From: a virus
DNA length: 64,000 nt
Strand: one strand, 5' to 3'
Virus record (IMG/VR): IMGVR_UViG_3300047472_000191
Location: 1-64,000 of that record
The notes beneath the pieces were generated by a model. That model was not told where the DNA came from and searched no databases. It worked only from the letters and a program-made list of their open reading frames with translations. The first letter of the stretch is position 1, and the number at the start of each line of letters is the position of its first letter. Positions 13,547 through 21,343 of the stretch are shown piece by piece. The position numbers were made by a program, and so were the translations under genes.

Positions 13547-15094
13547 CTATCCCCGGACATCGAACCCACGGCGCCGCCCGAGGGCCGTCAGGGACGTCTT
13601 ACCGGGGTCTCCGGCGGCGTCGCTGCCGGTGAGGTGCAGCACCTCGCGCCGGAAGCGGTTGTAGGCGTCGTCGGTCTTGGTACCCCAGGAGCCGTCCACG
13701 TACTGGGCGTCGAGGAACCCTTCGGCGTGCAGGGCGTTTTCGACGATCTTGACGTCAGCGGGGAACGTCTTGTGGCCGGTCGCGGCGGGAAGATCCTTCT
13801 TGCGGGCCGCGATGATGTTGGACAGGTCGACGACCGGCTTCGGCTTCGGCTTCGGCTTCGGAGCGGGCGTCGGCTTCGGAGTCGGCTTCGGGACGACCGG
13901 AGCGGACCAGCGGTACGACGTCACGGCCTTGCCGCCGCGCGGGTCCTTCGGGTCAGCGGTGGGCGGGCACACGCCGTCCGCGAACCTCGGGGCGAAGTAG
14001 CCGATCACACGGGGCGAGCGGCGCGGGGTGCTGTGAGACCAGACCCCGTTGCCCTGCCCGGCGTCCGTCGAACCAGCCTTGACGGAGTTGCCGCCCTTGG
14101 TGAAGACGTTGTCTGCGTCGAACCCGACGACGACCTCAGTGTGCCCGTTGCCGAGGTTGACCCAGGCGCCGATGGACGGGTACTCCGACCACTGGCCGTG
14201 GGACTTGGCCCAGTTGGTGAAGACGATCACGTTGTCGACCTTGGGGACGATCCCCGATAAGCCGACCTCGTTGTACATGCACCAGTCCCAGATGACACAC
14301 CAGGGAACCTTGTTCTCCCCAAACGCCCGGCCCCAGGGGTTGTCGTTGTTCCAGCCGACGGCCGACTGCCACGTCTCGTAGACCTTCTCCGGGACGCTCA
14401 TGACGTGGTTCAGCAGGGTCAGCCACTGCGGCGTGCTCGTGCTCGGCTTCGGCGCCGGGGCAGGCGCGGGAGTCGGCTTCGGCGCGGCGGGGGAGGGAAC
14501 CGCCAGCTTCGCCCAGGCCGCCGCATCCCCGGCGAACAGGTTCCTGTCCAGGCCGCCGCTGATGGCGTACTGGTGGATCGTCCACGACGTCCAGCCCGCG
14601 ATGCTCGGCTTACCGGCCGCGTGGTTCGGGTCGGCGATCCACAGCGGGTAGGACCGCAGCGTGTTGACGTCCGCCTGCGCGGATGCCGCGATCAGGGCGT
14701 TGAGGTAGCTGGTGTAGGAGTACACCAGGGCCTTGACGCCCGTCTTCGCCTTGATCCGGGCGAGGAACTTGAGGGCGTAGGACATCCGCTGCGCCTGACT
14801 GCCCTCGGAGGCCTCTAAGTCGAGGGCGAGTAGGTCGCCGGGCTTGGCCTGCGCCTTGGACAGGAAGAAGTCGGCTTCCTTGACCGGGTCCTGCGTCGGG
14901 TGCCCGAAGTGATAGTGCCCGACCTTCTTTCCGGCCTTGCGGGCGATGGTCACGAATGCGTCGTGGTCGGCATCCGCCGTGTGTTCCCCTTCGGAAGCCT
15001 TGACGATGACGAATGCAGCGGTCGCGGCTACGAGGGCAGCGGAGACCGTGGGTATTCCGTTGTTGTTTGAGACGTCGATGCCAGTGAGAGACAT
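13547..15094 (-). CDS. multidomain endolysin (GH25 + CHAP + C-terminal binding domain)
   Basis: 515 residues. Residues 1-200 are a GH25 lysozyme: GIDVSNNNG start, IVKASEGE, GHYHFGHP, LALDLEASEG, WIADPN. A Pro/Ala/Lys linker follows. Residues ~235-390 form a CHAP amidase/endopeptidase with Cys in VPWCVIWDWCMY and His in GNGHTEVVV. A second (KP)-rich linker (~400-425) leads to a C-terminal wall-binding-like domain (VDGSWGTKTDDAYNRFRRE). It should cut both glycan and peptide of the wall at lysis. Start MSLTGIDV, with AAGGACATCC; a longer TTG frame overlaps the next gene and is rejected. Confidence 0.92.
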   Translation of the reverse strand: MSLTGIDVSNNNGIPTVSAALVAATAAFVIVKASEGEHTADADHDAFVTIARKAGKKVGHYHFGHPTQDPVKEADFFLSKAQAKPGDLLALDLEASEGSQAQRMSYALKFLARIKAKTGVKALVYSYTSYLNALIAASAQADVNTLRSYPLWIADPNHAAGKPSIAGWTSWTIHQYAISGGLDRNLFAGDAAAWAKLAVPSPAAPKPTPAPAPAPKPSTSTPQWLTLLNHVMSVPEKVYETWQSAVGWNNDNPWGRAFGENKVPWCVIWDWCMYNEVGLSGIVPKVDNVIVFTNWAKSHGQWSEYPSIGAWVNLGNGHTEVVVGFDADNVFTKGGNSVKAGSTDAGQGNGVWSHSTPRRSPRVIGYFAPRFADGVCPPTADPKDPRGGKAVTSYRWSAPVVPKPTPKPTPAPKPKPKPKPVVDLSNIIAARKKDLPAATGHKTFPADVKIVENALHAEGFLDAQYVDGSWGTKTDDAYNRFRREVLHLTGSDAAGDPGKTSLTALGRRRGFDVRG

Positions 15095-15176
15095 GTGGAT
15101 GTCCTTTCGCGCGAATTGGACAAGTGCCAGTCTCTCACGGGGGAAATAGCCCATGGGATTTGAATTGGGCATGAAA

Positions 15177-15205
15177 AAAGGGCCAACCCGTAGGCTGGCC
15201 CCTTT
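15177..15205 (-). terminator. hairpin terminator
   Basis: AAAGGGCCA/TGGCCCcTTT stem between the gene at 15214 and the endolysin start, so the endolysin should have its own promoter in 15095-15176, where no copy of the common element is seen. Confidence 0.8.
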
Positions 15206-15213
15206 GAAGAGCG

Positions 15214-15738
15214 TCAGAGGACGTTGATAGTCCCGTCTGCCTTCATCGACGCGTTCCAGGAAGTGACGGAGGGGTTGAGCTGGCTTGCGGTCCCGCCCCA
15301 GGAAGGATTTCCGGACCACCCGCTTCCAGGATCTTCTATGTACTGCCAGGCGGACATGGTGGCGGGGTTCGCCAACGTGATCATGCAGCGGTCCGGGAAC
15401 AGACTGCTCGATCCGATGGTCACGTAGGCGGTCGGGTTCTCTCCCGTCTCTCCCACGGTGGCGAGGGCGCCGATGTTCTGCTTGTTGTCGTTCAGGCTGT
15501 TCCAACGTCCGGCGCAGGCGGCTACGGAGTCGGTACCGGGGTCGGTGGTCGGGTAGTCGGTCGACTCGGAGGTGCCTACGGTCGTGCTGTTGTCTCCGCC
15601 CTGGCTACGGGTGGCGATGAAGATTCCGCCGGTTATGACGGCGCAGAGAACCGCAGCTGCTACGAGTTTCGGCGGGGTCCAGAACCGGGGCTTTCGCGGG
15701 AGGTTCGGAGGATAGGGCGGAGGGGTCGGGGTAGTCAT
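15214..15738 (-). CDS. membrane-anchored extracellular protein
   Basis: 174 residues. Pro-rich cytoplasmic tail (TPPPYPPNLPRKPRFWTPP), one transmembrane span at ~25-45 (LVAAAVLCAVITGGIFIAT), then a Ser/Thr/Gly-rich linker and a secreted domain with two Cys (AACAGRW, PDRCMI) that may form a disulphide. Neighbouring the endolysin suggests a role at the envelope, but the architecture also matches ordinary Streptomyces membrane proteins. Confidence 0.7.
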   Translation of the reverse strand: MTTPTPPPYPPNLPRKPRFWTPPKLVAAAVLCAVITGGIFIATRSQGGDNSTTVGTSESTDYPTTDPGTDSVAACAGRWNSLNDNKQNIGALATVGETGENPTAYVTIGSSSLFPDRCMITLANPATMSAWQYIEDPGSGWSGNPSWGGTASQLNPSVTSWNASMKADGTINVL

Positions 15739-15750
15739 GATCGCCTTTCG

Positions 15751-16053
15751 CTAGCGGGATTCGTTGCGACGGAGCAGAACGGACTGGGGGATTGATTCAG
15801 AGCCGAGCCATTGCATTACCTGGATCGCGAATTCCAGCTCATCCAGGTGCAGGGTGATTCGGCTCGGCCCCCATTCCGCGATGGACTGGAGTTCTTCCGG
15901 GGAAAGTCCCCATGCTTCGGTGATGAACGCGATGAGTCGGCTGCATTCGTCCCGGGGAAAGGCCAGATCCGGATGGGTCTTTTCCTGTGTGCGCAGGTCG
16001 TCGAAGTGGATGGTGAGGGCCCAGCGGTCGGGTTCGGGTTCGGGCTGGCTCAT
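15751..16053 (-). CDS. hypothetical protein
   Basis: 100 residues from ATG 16053, which overlaps the upstream stop by 4 bases; the longer frame lies inside that gene. Alpha/beta composition (WALTIHFDDLRTQEKTHPDL; EELQSIAEWGPSRITLHLDE). No family recognised. Confidence 0.7.
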   Translation of the reverse strand: MSQPEPEPDRWALTIHFDDLRTQEKTHPDLAFPRDECSRLIAFITEAWGLSPEELQSIAEWGPSRITLHLDELEFAIQVMQWLGSESIPQSVLLRRNESR

Positions 16054-16304
16054 GGGGACTCCTCGGCGGTCGGGATGAAGTGACGTGGCCAGGCGGCTTT
16101 TCCGCCTTCCGGCCGTTCCGGGGTGGGCGGGTAGATGTCGGGGCGCGGGGTGCGGTACAGAGTCCCTTTCCACCAGGTCCAGATGCGCCCGTTCACATCC
16201 ACAATGTCCGGGTGTTCCAAGCGTTCCAGTTCGGCCAGCTTGGCGCGGGCGGTCTGCCAGTCCGAGAGCAGTTGGTGCACCCGGGGGATAGCGGAGTGGG
16301 TCAT
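16050..16304 (-). CDS. hypothetical protein
   Basis: 84 residues. A short helical N-terminus (VHQLLSDWQTARAKLAELER), possibly a coiled coil, then a Trp/Pro-rich tail (IWTWWKGTLYRTPRPDIYPP). First gene of the leftward group 16304-15214. The inverted pair of elements at 16321-16365 is its control region. Confidence 0.7.
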   Translation of the reverse strand: MTHSAIPRVHQLLSDWQTARAKLAELERLEHPDIVDVNGRIWTWWKGTLYRTPRPDIYPPTPERPEGGKAAWPRHFIPTAEESP

Positions 16305-16320
16305 GAGGAGGCCCTTCGTG

Positions 16321-16365
16321 TGAGGGTAGATAAGCCATCGTTGTGACGACTTATCTACCCTATCA
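16321..16365. promoter_or_regulatory. two facing copies of the operator element
   Basis: AGGGTAGATAAG and its exact inverse CTTATCTACCCT, separated by 15 bases. The right copy (TGATAGGGTAGATAAG read leftward) is the promoter of 16304; the left copy sits in its leader, facing it. Confidence 0.75.
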
Positions 16366-16392
16366 GCTAGTCAGCGATTTTTCCGTGAAACG

Positions 16393-16620
16393 TCAGCCCC
16401 CGGACCCGCTCGGCCCCTCCGTCAGGTCCCACAGGTGCTGTACCGCCTGCTGAGCACGCCTCACGCACTGCTCCTTCTCGACGTAGACGTGCCCGCCGGG
16501 ACGGATGTCTACGTTCTTGATCGTGTGGACGTGAACGCCCAGGAAGAACACCTGAATGTCGGTGTCCAGCTCCTGGGGGTTGTCGACCTCACGGAACTCG
16601 ATGTAGTCGCGGGTCTCCAT
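16393..16620 (-). CDS. hypothetical protein
   Basis: 75 residues, beta-rich first half (IQVFFLGVHVHTIKNVDIRP) and helical end. AGGAAGGTGGC inside the end of the upstream gene is its RBS; a single base separates the two frames. Function unknown. Confidence 0.7.
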   Translation of the reverse strand: METRDYIEFREVDNPQELDTDIQVFFLGVHVHTIKNVDIRPGGHVYVEKEQCVRRAQQAVQHLWDLTEGPSGSGG

Positions 16621-16621
16621 G

Positions 16622-17395
16622 TCACGCCACCTTCCTGATGTGAGTGAAGATCACGGTCCCGGCAGCGTGCCGGTCAAAACCGCGCTCCCCGCCGTGATAG
16701 GTGAACTCGTAGACCCCCGCCGGGATGCGCACGATCTCGGCATCCTCATCAAGGTTCTTGACGTCCCCGCCGCGAGCCACCCAGTCCCCGAAATCGGCGA
16801 TCGAGTAGGACCAGATGGCACCGTCCACGCCCGCCAGCCGAGTCCAGCCCTCCGGGGTACGAGGCCCGTCCAGTTCCTCATCCCAGCCGCAGTTCGCGAG
16901 GACGTACTCACCCTCACCGGTCTGGAAGAGGTCCGGCCAGGCGTCCCCGACGAAGCCGAACGCGCAACCCTGCTTGGCGAACTCTTCGACAACCTGGGAT
17001 ACCCCGAGGTCACTGGTGTAGTCGGCGAACTTGCGGTGGGTGTCGTCGTAGCCGTCGTAGACGGGCCGCAGGTCGTCGTTGATGATGATCTTCCCGGAGG
17101 GCACGTTCAGCCGAATCGTGGTGGTGATCCCGTCGGAGAACTCGCACGGCTTGTCGACGTACACGGCATCGTCGGTGACTCGGGTCTGTACGTAGTCGCC
17201 GCAGTAGGCGCAGTTGAACAGGTGGCCCACGACCGTCCCGAAGGTCGCTGTTGTCGCGATACCGGCCGTTTCGGCTTGTTCGGCCAGATCGGGGTCGATG
17301 GTGTACTCGGTGAACAGGACCTTTACGGTGCCGTCGCCGTTGTAGCCGGTGACTCGGTGGCCGTTGGCGTGGATGGGGAGGGTTCGAATCGTCAT
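16622..17395 (-). CDS. hypothetical protein, leaderless
   Basis: 257 residues. Central Cys pair (FNCAYCGDYVQTRV) and a second region with single Cys; the rest is a mixed alpha/beta protein with repeated acidic turns. No family recognised. The start codon directly abuts the promoter element, so the mRNA should have no 5' leader. Followed by the small gene at 16393. Confidence 0.75.
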   Translation of the reverse strand: MTIRTLPIHANGHRVTGYNGDGTVKVLFTEYTIDPDLAEQAETAGIATTATFGTVVGHLFNCAYCGDYVQTRVTDDAVYVDKPCEFSDGITTTIRLNVPSGKIIINDDLRPVYDGYDDTHRKFADYTSDLGVSQVVEEFAKQGCAFGFVGDAWPDLFQTGEGEYVLANCGWDEELDGPRTPEGWTRLAGVDGAIWSYSIADFGDWVARGGDVKNLDEDAEIVRIPAGVYEFTYHGGERGFDRHAAGTVIFTHIRKVA

Positions 17396-17410
17396 GTATC
17401 TACCCTAGCA
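17393..17410 (-). promoter_or_regulatory. phage promoter/operator, leaderless type
   Basis: TGCTAGGGTAGATACATG on the minus strand; final ATG is the start codon of the gene at 16622. Confidence 0.85.
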
Positions 17411-17431
17411 CATCTACCACGACCAGAAAAG

Positions 17432-17481
17432 CCCGAAGCCCCCACGCCCTACGGGGGGTTAAGGGCGATGGAGGCTTCGGG
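17432..17481 (-). terminator. hairpin terminator
   Basis: CCCGAAGCC/GGCTTCGGG stem with inner pairing, downstream of the gene at 17550. A degenerate element copy (17535-17552) overlaps the stop of that gene. Confidence 0.7.
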
Positions 17482-17549
17482 AGGGGGTCCGGTCATCAGG
17501 GGAGACCTCCCCAGGTTCCCTTTACACCGGCCGGACAGTATCTACCGTA

Positions 17550-17831
17550 CTACTGTTTGAGCAGCGGGGGTAGCACCCCGGCCTCCCGCAGCTTCTTCCG
17601 GAGCGTCTTCATGCGCCCCATGCTCGGGATGAAGATGTGCCAGGTCTCGGGGTCGTCGCCCCCGGTGCAGCGGTGGGCCTGGGCCAGACTGCGCGGGGTC
17701 CCCGGTGTGGACGCCTCGCGCATCTCTGTTGCATCGAGTATCGCGGTTACCTTGTCGTATTTCAGCAGGCCGTGGACTGCGCAGACGCTTGGATCGTCTG
17801 TGGTCTCGTCGTTCAAGCGCTGGTAGGTCAT
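17550..17831 (-). CDS. hypothetical protein, leaderless
   Basis: 93 residues. Polar N-terminus, then a helical/basic C-terminus (MGRMKTLRKKLREAGVLPPL). ATG is contiguous with the promoter element. No family recognised. Confidence 0.75.
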   Translation of the reverse strand: MTYQRLNDETTDDPSVCAVHGLLKYDKVTAILDATEMREASTPGTPRSLAQAHRCTGGDDPETWHIFIPSMGRMKTLRKKLREAGVLPPLLKQ

Positions 17832-17846
17832 GTATCTACCCTAACT
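17829..17846 (-). promoter_or_regulatory. phage promoter/operator, leaderless type
   Basis: AGTTAGGGTAGATACATG on the minus strand; final ATG starts the gene at 17550. Confidence 0.8.
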
Positions 17847-17969
17847 CATTGGCTCATAAACGTCCCAGTACCCCGAGAGAACTTGCGCCCGACAGATTCT
17901 CTTCCCTACGGTGGTCTTGCACAGAGATTCTCCCTCTCTGGGTGCTTGGCTTCAACGGACTGCAAACGA

Positions 17970-18024
17970 CGAGAGGCCCGCACGACTGCAACCCTGTTGG
18001 CGCAGGAGTCGTACGGGCCTCTCG
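17970..18024 (-). terminator. hairpin terminator
   Basis: CGAGAGGCCCG(c)ACGACT pairs with AGTCGT(a)CGGGCCTCTCG, downstream of the gene at 18037. The 120 bases between it and 17847 hold only a small CAGAGA/TCTCTG hairpin. Confidence 0.8.
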
Positions 18025-18036
18025 CTGTGTCCCGAG

Positions 18037-18276
18037 TCAGGTCAAACCCTGGTCGTGGATCCGGATCAGCCGCTCCGTGACCTGGTCGGCGACTCTCCTG
18101 GCCCTGTCCGCATCGCCCCCGAACGTCTCCTGGATGACCTTGGCGGACCGGTGGCTCATCCAGGTGTCGACGGGTACGAGACGGTGAATCAGGGCCGCCA
18201 GCTCGCTCTGAGAGAGCTGGATACGGATCTCGGGTTCGGTGACGCTGCGCGGAAGCCATTCGGGGTCTGATGTCAT
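18037..18276 (-). CDS. small helical protein, leaderless
   Basis: 79 residues. Charged helices (LSQSELAALIHRLVPVDTWM; RARRVADQVTERLIRIHDQG). ATG abuts the element. It follows the integrase by 12 bases but is separately promoted; size and position would fit an excisionase-like accessory factor, although no winged-helix signature is evident. Confidence 0.7.
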   Translation of the reverse strand: MTSDPEWLPRSVTEPEIRIQLSQSELAALIHRLVPVDTWMSHRSAKVIQETFGGDADRARRVADQVTERLIRIHDQGLT

Positions 18277-18291
18277 GTATCTACCCTATCA
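18274..18291 (-). promoter_or_regulatory. phage promoter/operator, leaderless type
   Basis: TGATAGGGTAGATACATG on the minus strand; overlaps the stop codon of the integrase gene and ends in the start codon of the gene at 18037. Confidence 0.85.
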
Positions 18292-19323
18292 CAGCACCCC
18301 TCGCATCGCGTTGTCCTGCTCTTCAGGCTGGTCGTACTCGTAGACGACGTTCGACTCCTTTGACCAATCTCCTTGTTCCCGGATCAGGTCCCACGACTTC
18401 CCCGCACGTCGGGCTACCGTGACACCGGAGGACCGAAGCGTATGGGCGCGATAGGGCCGGTTCTTCAAGGACTTCAATCCGGCCTCCGCAGCAGCCTTCT
18501 TGACGACCCGGCGTACCCAGTCAGGGTTGATGCGCCGATCCAGCACGCGCCCCGCTCGGGACACCGGACGGAACAGAGGCCCCTCGGCGATGCCCTGGAC
18601 TTTCAGGACGTTCAGCCAGGCGTTCAGCAGCCCTACAGGGTCCGACAACGGGTCTTCCCCGGGCGGGATGATGCGCGTCCGTCCACGGCCGGACTGATCG
18701 GTCTTGGAGCGGGTAACGTACAGCTTCAAGTCGCCCCACTCGGTGGGCATCACATCCCCAAGATCCAACCGGATGATGTTGCTGCGCCGAAAAAATCCGG
18801 ACAGCCCGATAGCGAGGATGGCCCGGTCCCGGACGCCGGAGAGAGTGTCGGCGGGGAGGGTGGCCACCATGCGCCGGAACTCTTCCACGGTGACCGTGGC
18901 GGACTTGGTGGGCCTCCAGCCCTCATCCAACCGAGTCACTTTGTACTGCCGGAGCAGTGCCCAGGCGTCTTCGGAGAAGGGCTGTTTCCGGTAGCCCGCT
19001 AGGTGGTGGATGCGGCGGACAGCTCCGATACCCTGCCCAATGCGAGAGGGGCCGTGCCGCTCAGCAATCCGGTATGCGACCCATTCGACAAGGTCTGCTT
19101 CAGAAGCTGGAAGCGGGTTTCGTTGCTGAGTTGCACACCACTCGGCAAAGCGATTCCACTCCCGGGTGTACACCGTCCGCGTCTCCTCGGGGATGGTCTG
19201 CATGAGGAGAGCCCGTGTGGCGTCAGATAGCTCGTCGTAGAAGTCCTGCCGTGGGTGGCGAACGATCGGGAGAAGCGATCCTGACGAAGAATCGAACGGA
19301 CGTGCGTCAGGCAGATGTTCCAT
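18289..19323 (-). CDS. int: tyrosine recombinase / integrase
   Basis: 344 residues. The N-terminal SAM-like core-binding domain (~40-140, TRTVYTREWNRFAEWCATQQ) is followed by the catalytic domain with Arg in LSGFFRRSNII, Lys in TRSKTDQSG, HTLR, Trp in GDWSKESN and the nucleophile Tyr in VVYEYDQ. Likely inserts or excises the phage, or resolves multimers if the element is a plasmid. ATG at 19323 has CAGGGAG upstream; the GTG at 19353 gives a 10-residue extension with a rare TTA codon. The C-terminus ends soon after the catalytic Tyr. Confidence 0.92.
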   Translation of the reverse strand: MEHLPDARPFDSSSGSLLPIVRHPRQDFYDELSDATRALLMQTIPEETRTVYTREWNRFAEWCATQQRNPLPASEADLVEWVAYRIAERHGPSRIGQGIGAVRRIHHLAGYRKQPFSEDAWALLRQYKVTRLDEGWRPTKSATVTVEEFRRMVATLPADTLSGVRDRAILAIGLSGFFRRSNIIRLDLGDVMPTEWGDLKLYVTRSKTDQSGRGRTRIIPPGEDPLSDPVGLLNAWLNVLKVQGIAEGPLFRPVSRAGRVLDRRINPDWVRRVVKKAAAEAGLKSLKNRPYRAHTLRSSGVTVARRAGKSWDLIREQGDWSKESNVVYEYDQPEEQDNAMRGVL

Positions 19324-19353
19324 TCGGGGTAGCTCCCTGAGGTCGGGTAACAC

Positions 19354-19500
19354 AGCTTACGCCATGCGACTCGTCAGTAACCCAAATTCCGGGGGAGTCA
19401 CCCATCTGACAGCTAGCCTCACCCGCTAGCACTTCGTTGACTAACGCAACTACTAACTACCTACTAGTAACTTTCAAACTAGTACTTGCGCACGCGGGTA
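19354..19500. other. integrase-upstream non-coding region (possible attP)
   Basis: About 150 bases, locally A+T-rich, with repeated ACTA/CTAG words and an inverted repeat TACTAGT/ACTAGTA (19462-19484) flanked by GCAACTAC and GTACTTGC. Such short repeats beside an integrase could be arm or core sites, or an operator. No gene fits here. Confidence 0.3.
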
Positions 19501-19513
19501 GTTGCAGACAGCA

Positions 19514-19545
19514 AACGGCCCCTCCCGGAATCGGGAGGGGCCGTT
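19514..19545 (-). terminator. hairpin terminator
   Basis: Perfect 13-base stem AACGGCCCCTCCC/GGGAGGGGCCGTT after the gene at 19565. Confidence 0.85.
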
Positions 19546-19564
19546 CTGTTCTCGCCGGGCCGGT

Positions 19565-19822
19565 CTAGCCTTCAGTGTTCCGACGCGCCTGGCTCGCTTG
19601 CCAGTCTTCGTACTCCGCCTGACGTCGGGTGTCTTCGCAGTGCCTTTCGGTCTGCGGGGACCAGGGGCGTGCGGGGATGGCGTATTGGGTGTCCCAGTCG
19701 CCTCCGTGCAGCAGAATACTCCGCTGCATGCGTAGATCGGCTTCGGTGAACTGCCGCGCCGGGGGCTTTTTCGGAGGGGCGGTCTGCCCCGGGAACTTGA
19801 GTCGGTTCACTCGCGGGTCCAT
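19565..19822 (-). CDS. hypothetical protein
   Basis: 85 residues from ATG 19822, with GCTGAGGCAAGC upstream; an in-frame GTG 10 codons earlier overlaps the preceding gene. Basic, Pro-rich start, then a charged helical part (DLRMQRSILLHGGDWDTQYA; YEDWQASQARRN). Pairs with the zinc-ribbon gene at 19834. Confidence 0.6.
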   Translation of the reverse strand: MDPRVNRLKFPGQTAPPKKPPARQFTEADLRMQRSILLHGGDWDTQYAIPARPWSPQTERHCEDTRRQAEYEDWQASQARRNTEG

Positions 19823-19833
19823 GTCTGCTTGCC

Positions 19834-19941
19834 TCAGCTGCACGCGGGGCACTTGATGTCCCCGATCCAGCCGGTGCCTCCGCAGTGCTCACAGTTGCTC
19901 TTACATAGCGGCTTGGGTGCGGGTGCTTCGGTGGTCTCCAT
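19834..19941 (-). CDS. tiny zinc-ribbon protein
   Basis: 35 residues if started at the ATG at 19941; CKSNCEHCGGTGWIGDIKC with CPAC resembles half of a DnaJ-type zinc finger. No RBS precedes this ATG, but TGCTAGACT lies 8-17 bases upstream, so a leaderless start is possible. An in-frame GTG at 20049 would give 71 residues. Confidence 0.45.
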   Translation of the reverse strand: METTEAPAPKPLCKSNCEHCGGTGWIGDIKCPACS

Positions 19942-20052
19942 GCCGGAGAAGTCTAGCAATTCCCCGGTGTCGTGAGGGCCTTGAGGGGTTCTTCGCCCCT
20001 GATCGTGCTGTGTGCCCTTGCCGAAAACCCCCAGGGGACGAAGCTGCACCCA

Positions 20053-20086
20053 CTACACTCCATAACTACCCGATTACCGAGTGTAG
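20053..20086 (+). promoter_or_regulatory. inverted repeat in the leader of the gene at 20096
   Basis: CTACACTC and GAGTGTAG, a perfect 8-base inverted repeat with an 18-base spacer, ending at the RBS. Could be an operator (TACACT would serve as -10) or an RNA hairpin over the RBS. Confidence 0.4.
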
Positions 20087-20095
20087 GAGTAGAAG

Positions 20096-20341
20096 ATGCG
20101 TATTGTCCGACGTCTCGACCAGACCCCCGCGTGCGGCGAGAACAACAGCTGCCCGGCCGTCTTCGTCCTCGAAGACGGGAGCATCGCGGTCATCGGTGCG
20201 GTCGCTTCCGATGAGGTGAAGGCGTCGATCCCCGAGGGGAGCGGTGTCGGTGAGGGTGAAGTCCTCTCGGTGATCCCGCGCGAGGTGCTGATCGAAGCTG
20301 GCTGGACCGAGCTGGTCCGGGAATCGGCGGGTAGCTGGTAA
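20096..20341 (+). CDS. conserved small actinobacterial protein
   Basis: 81 residues. Matches a family widespread in Streptomyces genomes, with CGENNSCPAVFVLEDGSIAV followed by a short acidic helix and IPREVLIEAGW. These often sit beside Xre-type regulators; the function is not known. GTAGGAGTAGAAG before ATG. An isolated rightward gene in a leftward region, with no copy of the phage element; it may be host-derived. Confidence 0.75.
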   Translation: MRIVRRLDQTPACGENNSCPAVFVLEDGSIAVIGAVASDEVKASIPEGSGVGEGEVLSVIPREVLIEAGWTELVRESAGSW

Positions 20342-20356
20342 CCCCCAGTTGCACCA

Positions 20357-20395
20357 AAAAGACCCCTCCTGCCGGATGGCCAGGAGGGGTCTTTT
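20357..20395. terminator. bidirectional terminator
   Basis: 15-base stem AAAAGACCCCTCCTG/CAGGAGGGGTCTTTT between convergent genes at 20096 and 20397. Confidence 0.9.
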
Positions 20396-20396
20396 G

Positions 20397-20570
20397 TCAC
20401 ACGCTAGCAGGCATCGGGGAGAACAGACGGCAGTTCAGGCACAACCGTCCTTCCACCAGGCACTCCGGCGTGCATGGTCCGTTGTGCTTGCGCGGCGGCT
20501 TGGTGGTGTAGGCCGTGGTGTTGGTTGACCTACAGCTACGACACTGGTGCGGGGTGGCGGGAGTACTCAT
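20397..20570 (-). CDS. small zinc-binding protein
   Basis: 57 residues. CRSCRS near the N-terminus and CTPECLVEGRLCLNC near the C-terminus give a four- to six-Cys zinc ribbon. TAGAGGAGACTATCC before ATG. It follows the gene at 20586 with 15 bases between. Role unknown. Confidence 0.65.
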   Translation of the reverse strand: MSTPATPHQCRSCRSTNTTAYTTKPPRKHNGPCTPECLVEGRLCLNCRLFSPMPASV

Positions 20571-20585
20571 GGTGGATAGTCTCCT

Positions 20586-21320
20586 CTACACCGTGGGCGG
20601 CAAGTACCGGGAGATATTGGCGGCCTGCGGTACGAACTCGGCGTTGTTGGGGAACCTCTCGTGCCACTTCGGGGGGATCGGGCCCTGGTACCACAGGTTG
20701 TGTGTGATGACCGTGCGGCCGTCGAAGAACTTGATCTCGAAGCGGCGTCCGCCGTGGCCCTGGGATCCCCTGTTGGTGGTATCGGGTGAGATCAGGTAGT
20801 GCACGTGGTCCACAACGACTCGCTCATGTGGATCATCACCGTCGCGCACACCTCCGGGGCCCCAGAACCAGTCGGCGTCGTCCGGGGATTCGTCTATCTG
20901 CACGGTGATCTGACCGTCCGGCAGCCGGGTCGCGGTCAGATCGTAGTTCGTGTTGGTGCCGTCCTGGTTGCCGTGGTTGTAGCGGCACCTTCCTACCGCC
21001 GTACCGTCCTCGTGGTGGGTGAACAGGCCGGTTCCGCGTGAGTTGCCTCGGTGCCCCTTGGGGAGGGTTTCCACGGCGGCGAGGAGGGTCGTCCAGAGGG
21101 CGTCTTCTTCCGGCTTCTTGGAGGCGATGAACTCCAGGGCCTGGGTGCCGAGTTCGGTGATGACGCCCTGGTGGGGGCCGGTGCTTTCTACGAGGCCCTG
21201 CGCGATGAGGGTGTCCAGAAGCGTCTTGTCCGTGGCGCTGTAGGCCCGGAAGACTCCCTTGCTGTGCTGGGCGGCTTCCATCTTCCAGCGTTCGTTCTGG
21301 GTGAGGTTGATGATGGGCAC
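20586..21320 (-). CDS. hypothetical protein with possible N-terminal winged helix
   Basis: 244 residues from GTG with TTGAGGAGACCAC. Residues 25-65 (YSATDKTLLDTLIAQGLVES ... GVITELGTQAL) look like a winged-helix segment. A beta-rich central region and a C-terminal domain with many His/Trp residues follow. No enzyme motif recognised. Confidence 0.65.
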   Translation of the reverse strand: MPIINLTQNERWKMEAAQHSKGVFRAYSATDKTLLDTLIAQGLVESTGPHQGVITELGTQALEFIASKKPEEDALWTTLLAAVETLPKGHRGNSRGTGLFTHHEDGTAVGRCRYNHGNQDGTNTNYDLTATRLPDGQITVQIDESPDDADWFWGPGGVRDGDDPHERVVVDHVHYLISPDTTNRGSQGHGGRRFEIKFFDGRTVITHNLWYQGPIPPKWHERFPNNAEFVPQAANISRYLPPTV

Positions 21321-21343
21321 GTGGTCTCCTCAATCTCAAAGAT

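Noticed and set aside
15095-15505. N-terminal extension of the endolysin to a TTG at 15505
   Set aside because: It crosses a terminator and the downstream part of the gene at 15214; GH25 begins exactly at MSLTGIDV.
17371-17395. GGTTCGAATC resembling a tRNA T arm
   Set aside because: It lies within the start of the gene at 16622 and no acceptor or anticodon stem can be drawn.
17535-17552. degenerate promoter element over the stop of the gene at 17550
   Set aside because: CGGTAGATACTG lacks the TAGGGT core and has only a terminator downstream; probably chance or decay.
19824-19852. GTG start giving 95 instead of 85 residues for the gene at 19565
   Set aside because: It overlaps the upstream gene and has no RBS, whereas ATG 19822 follows GCTGAGGC.
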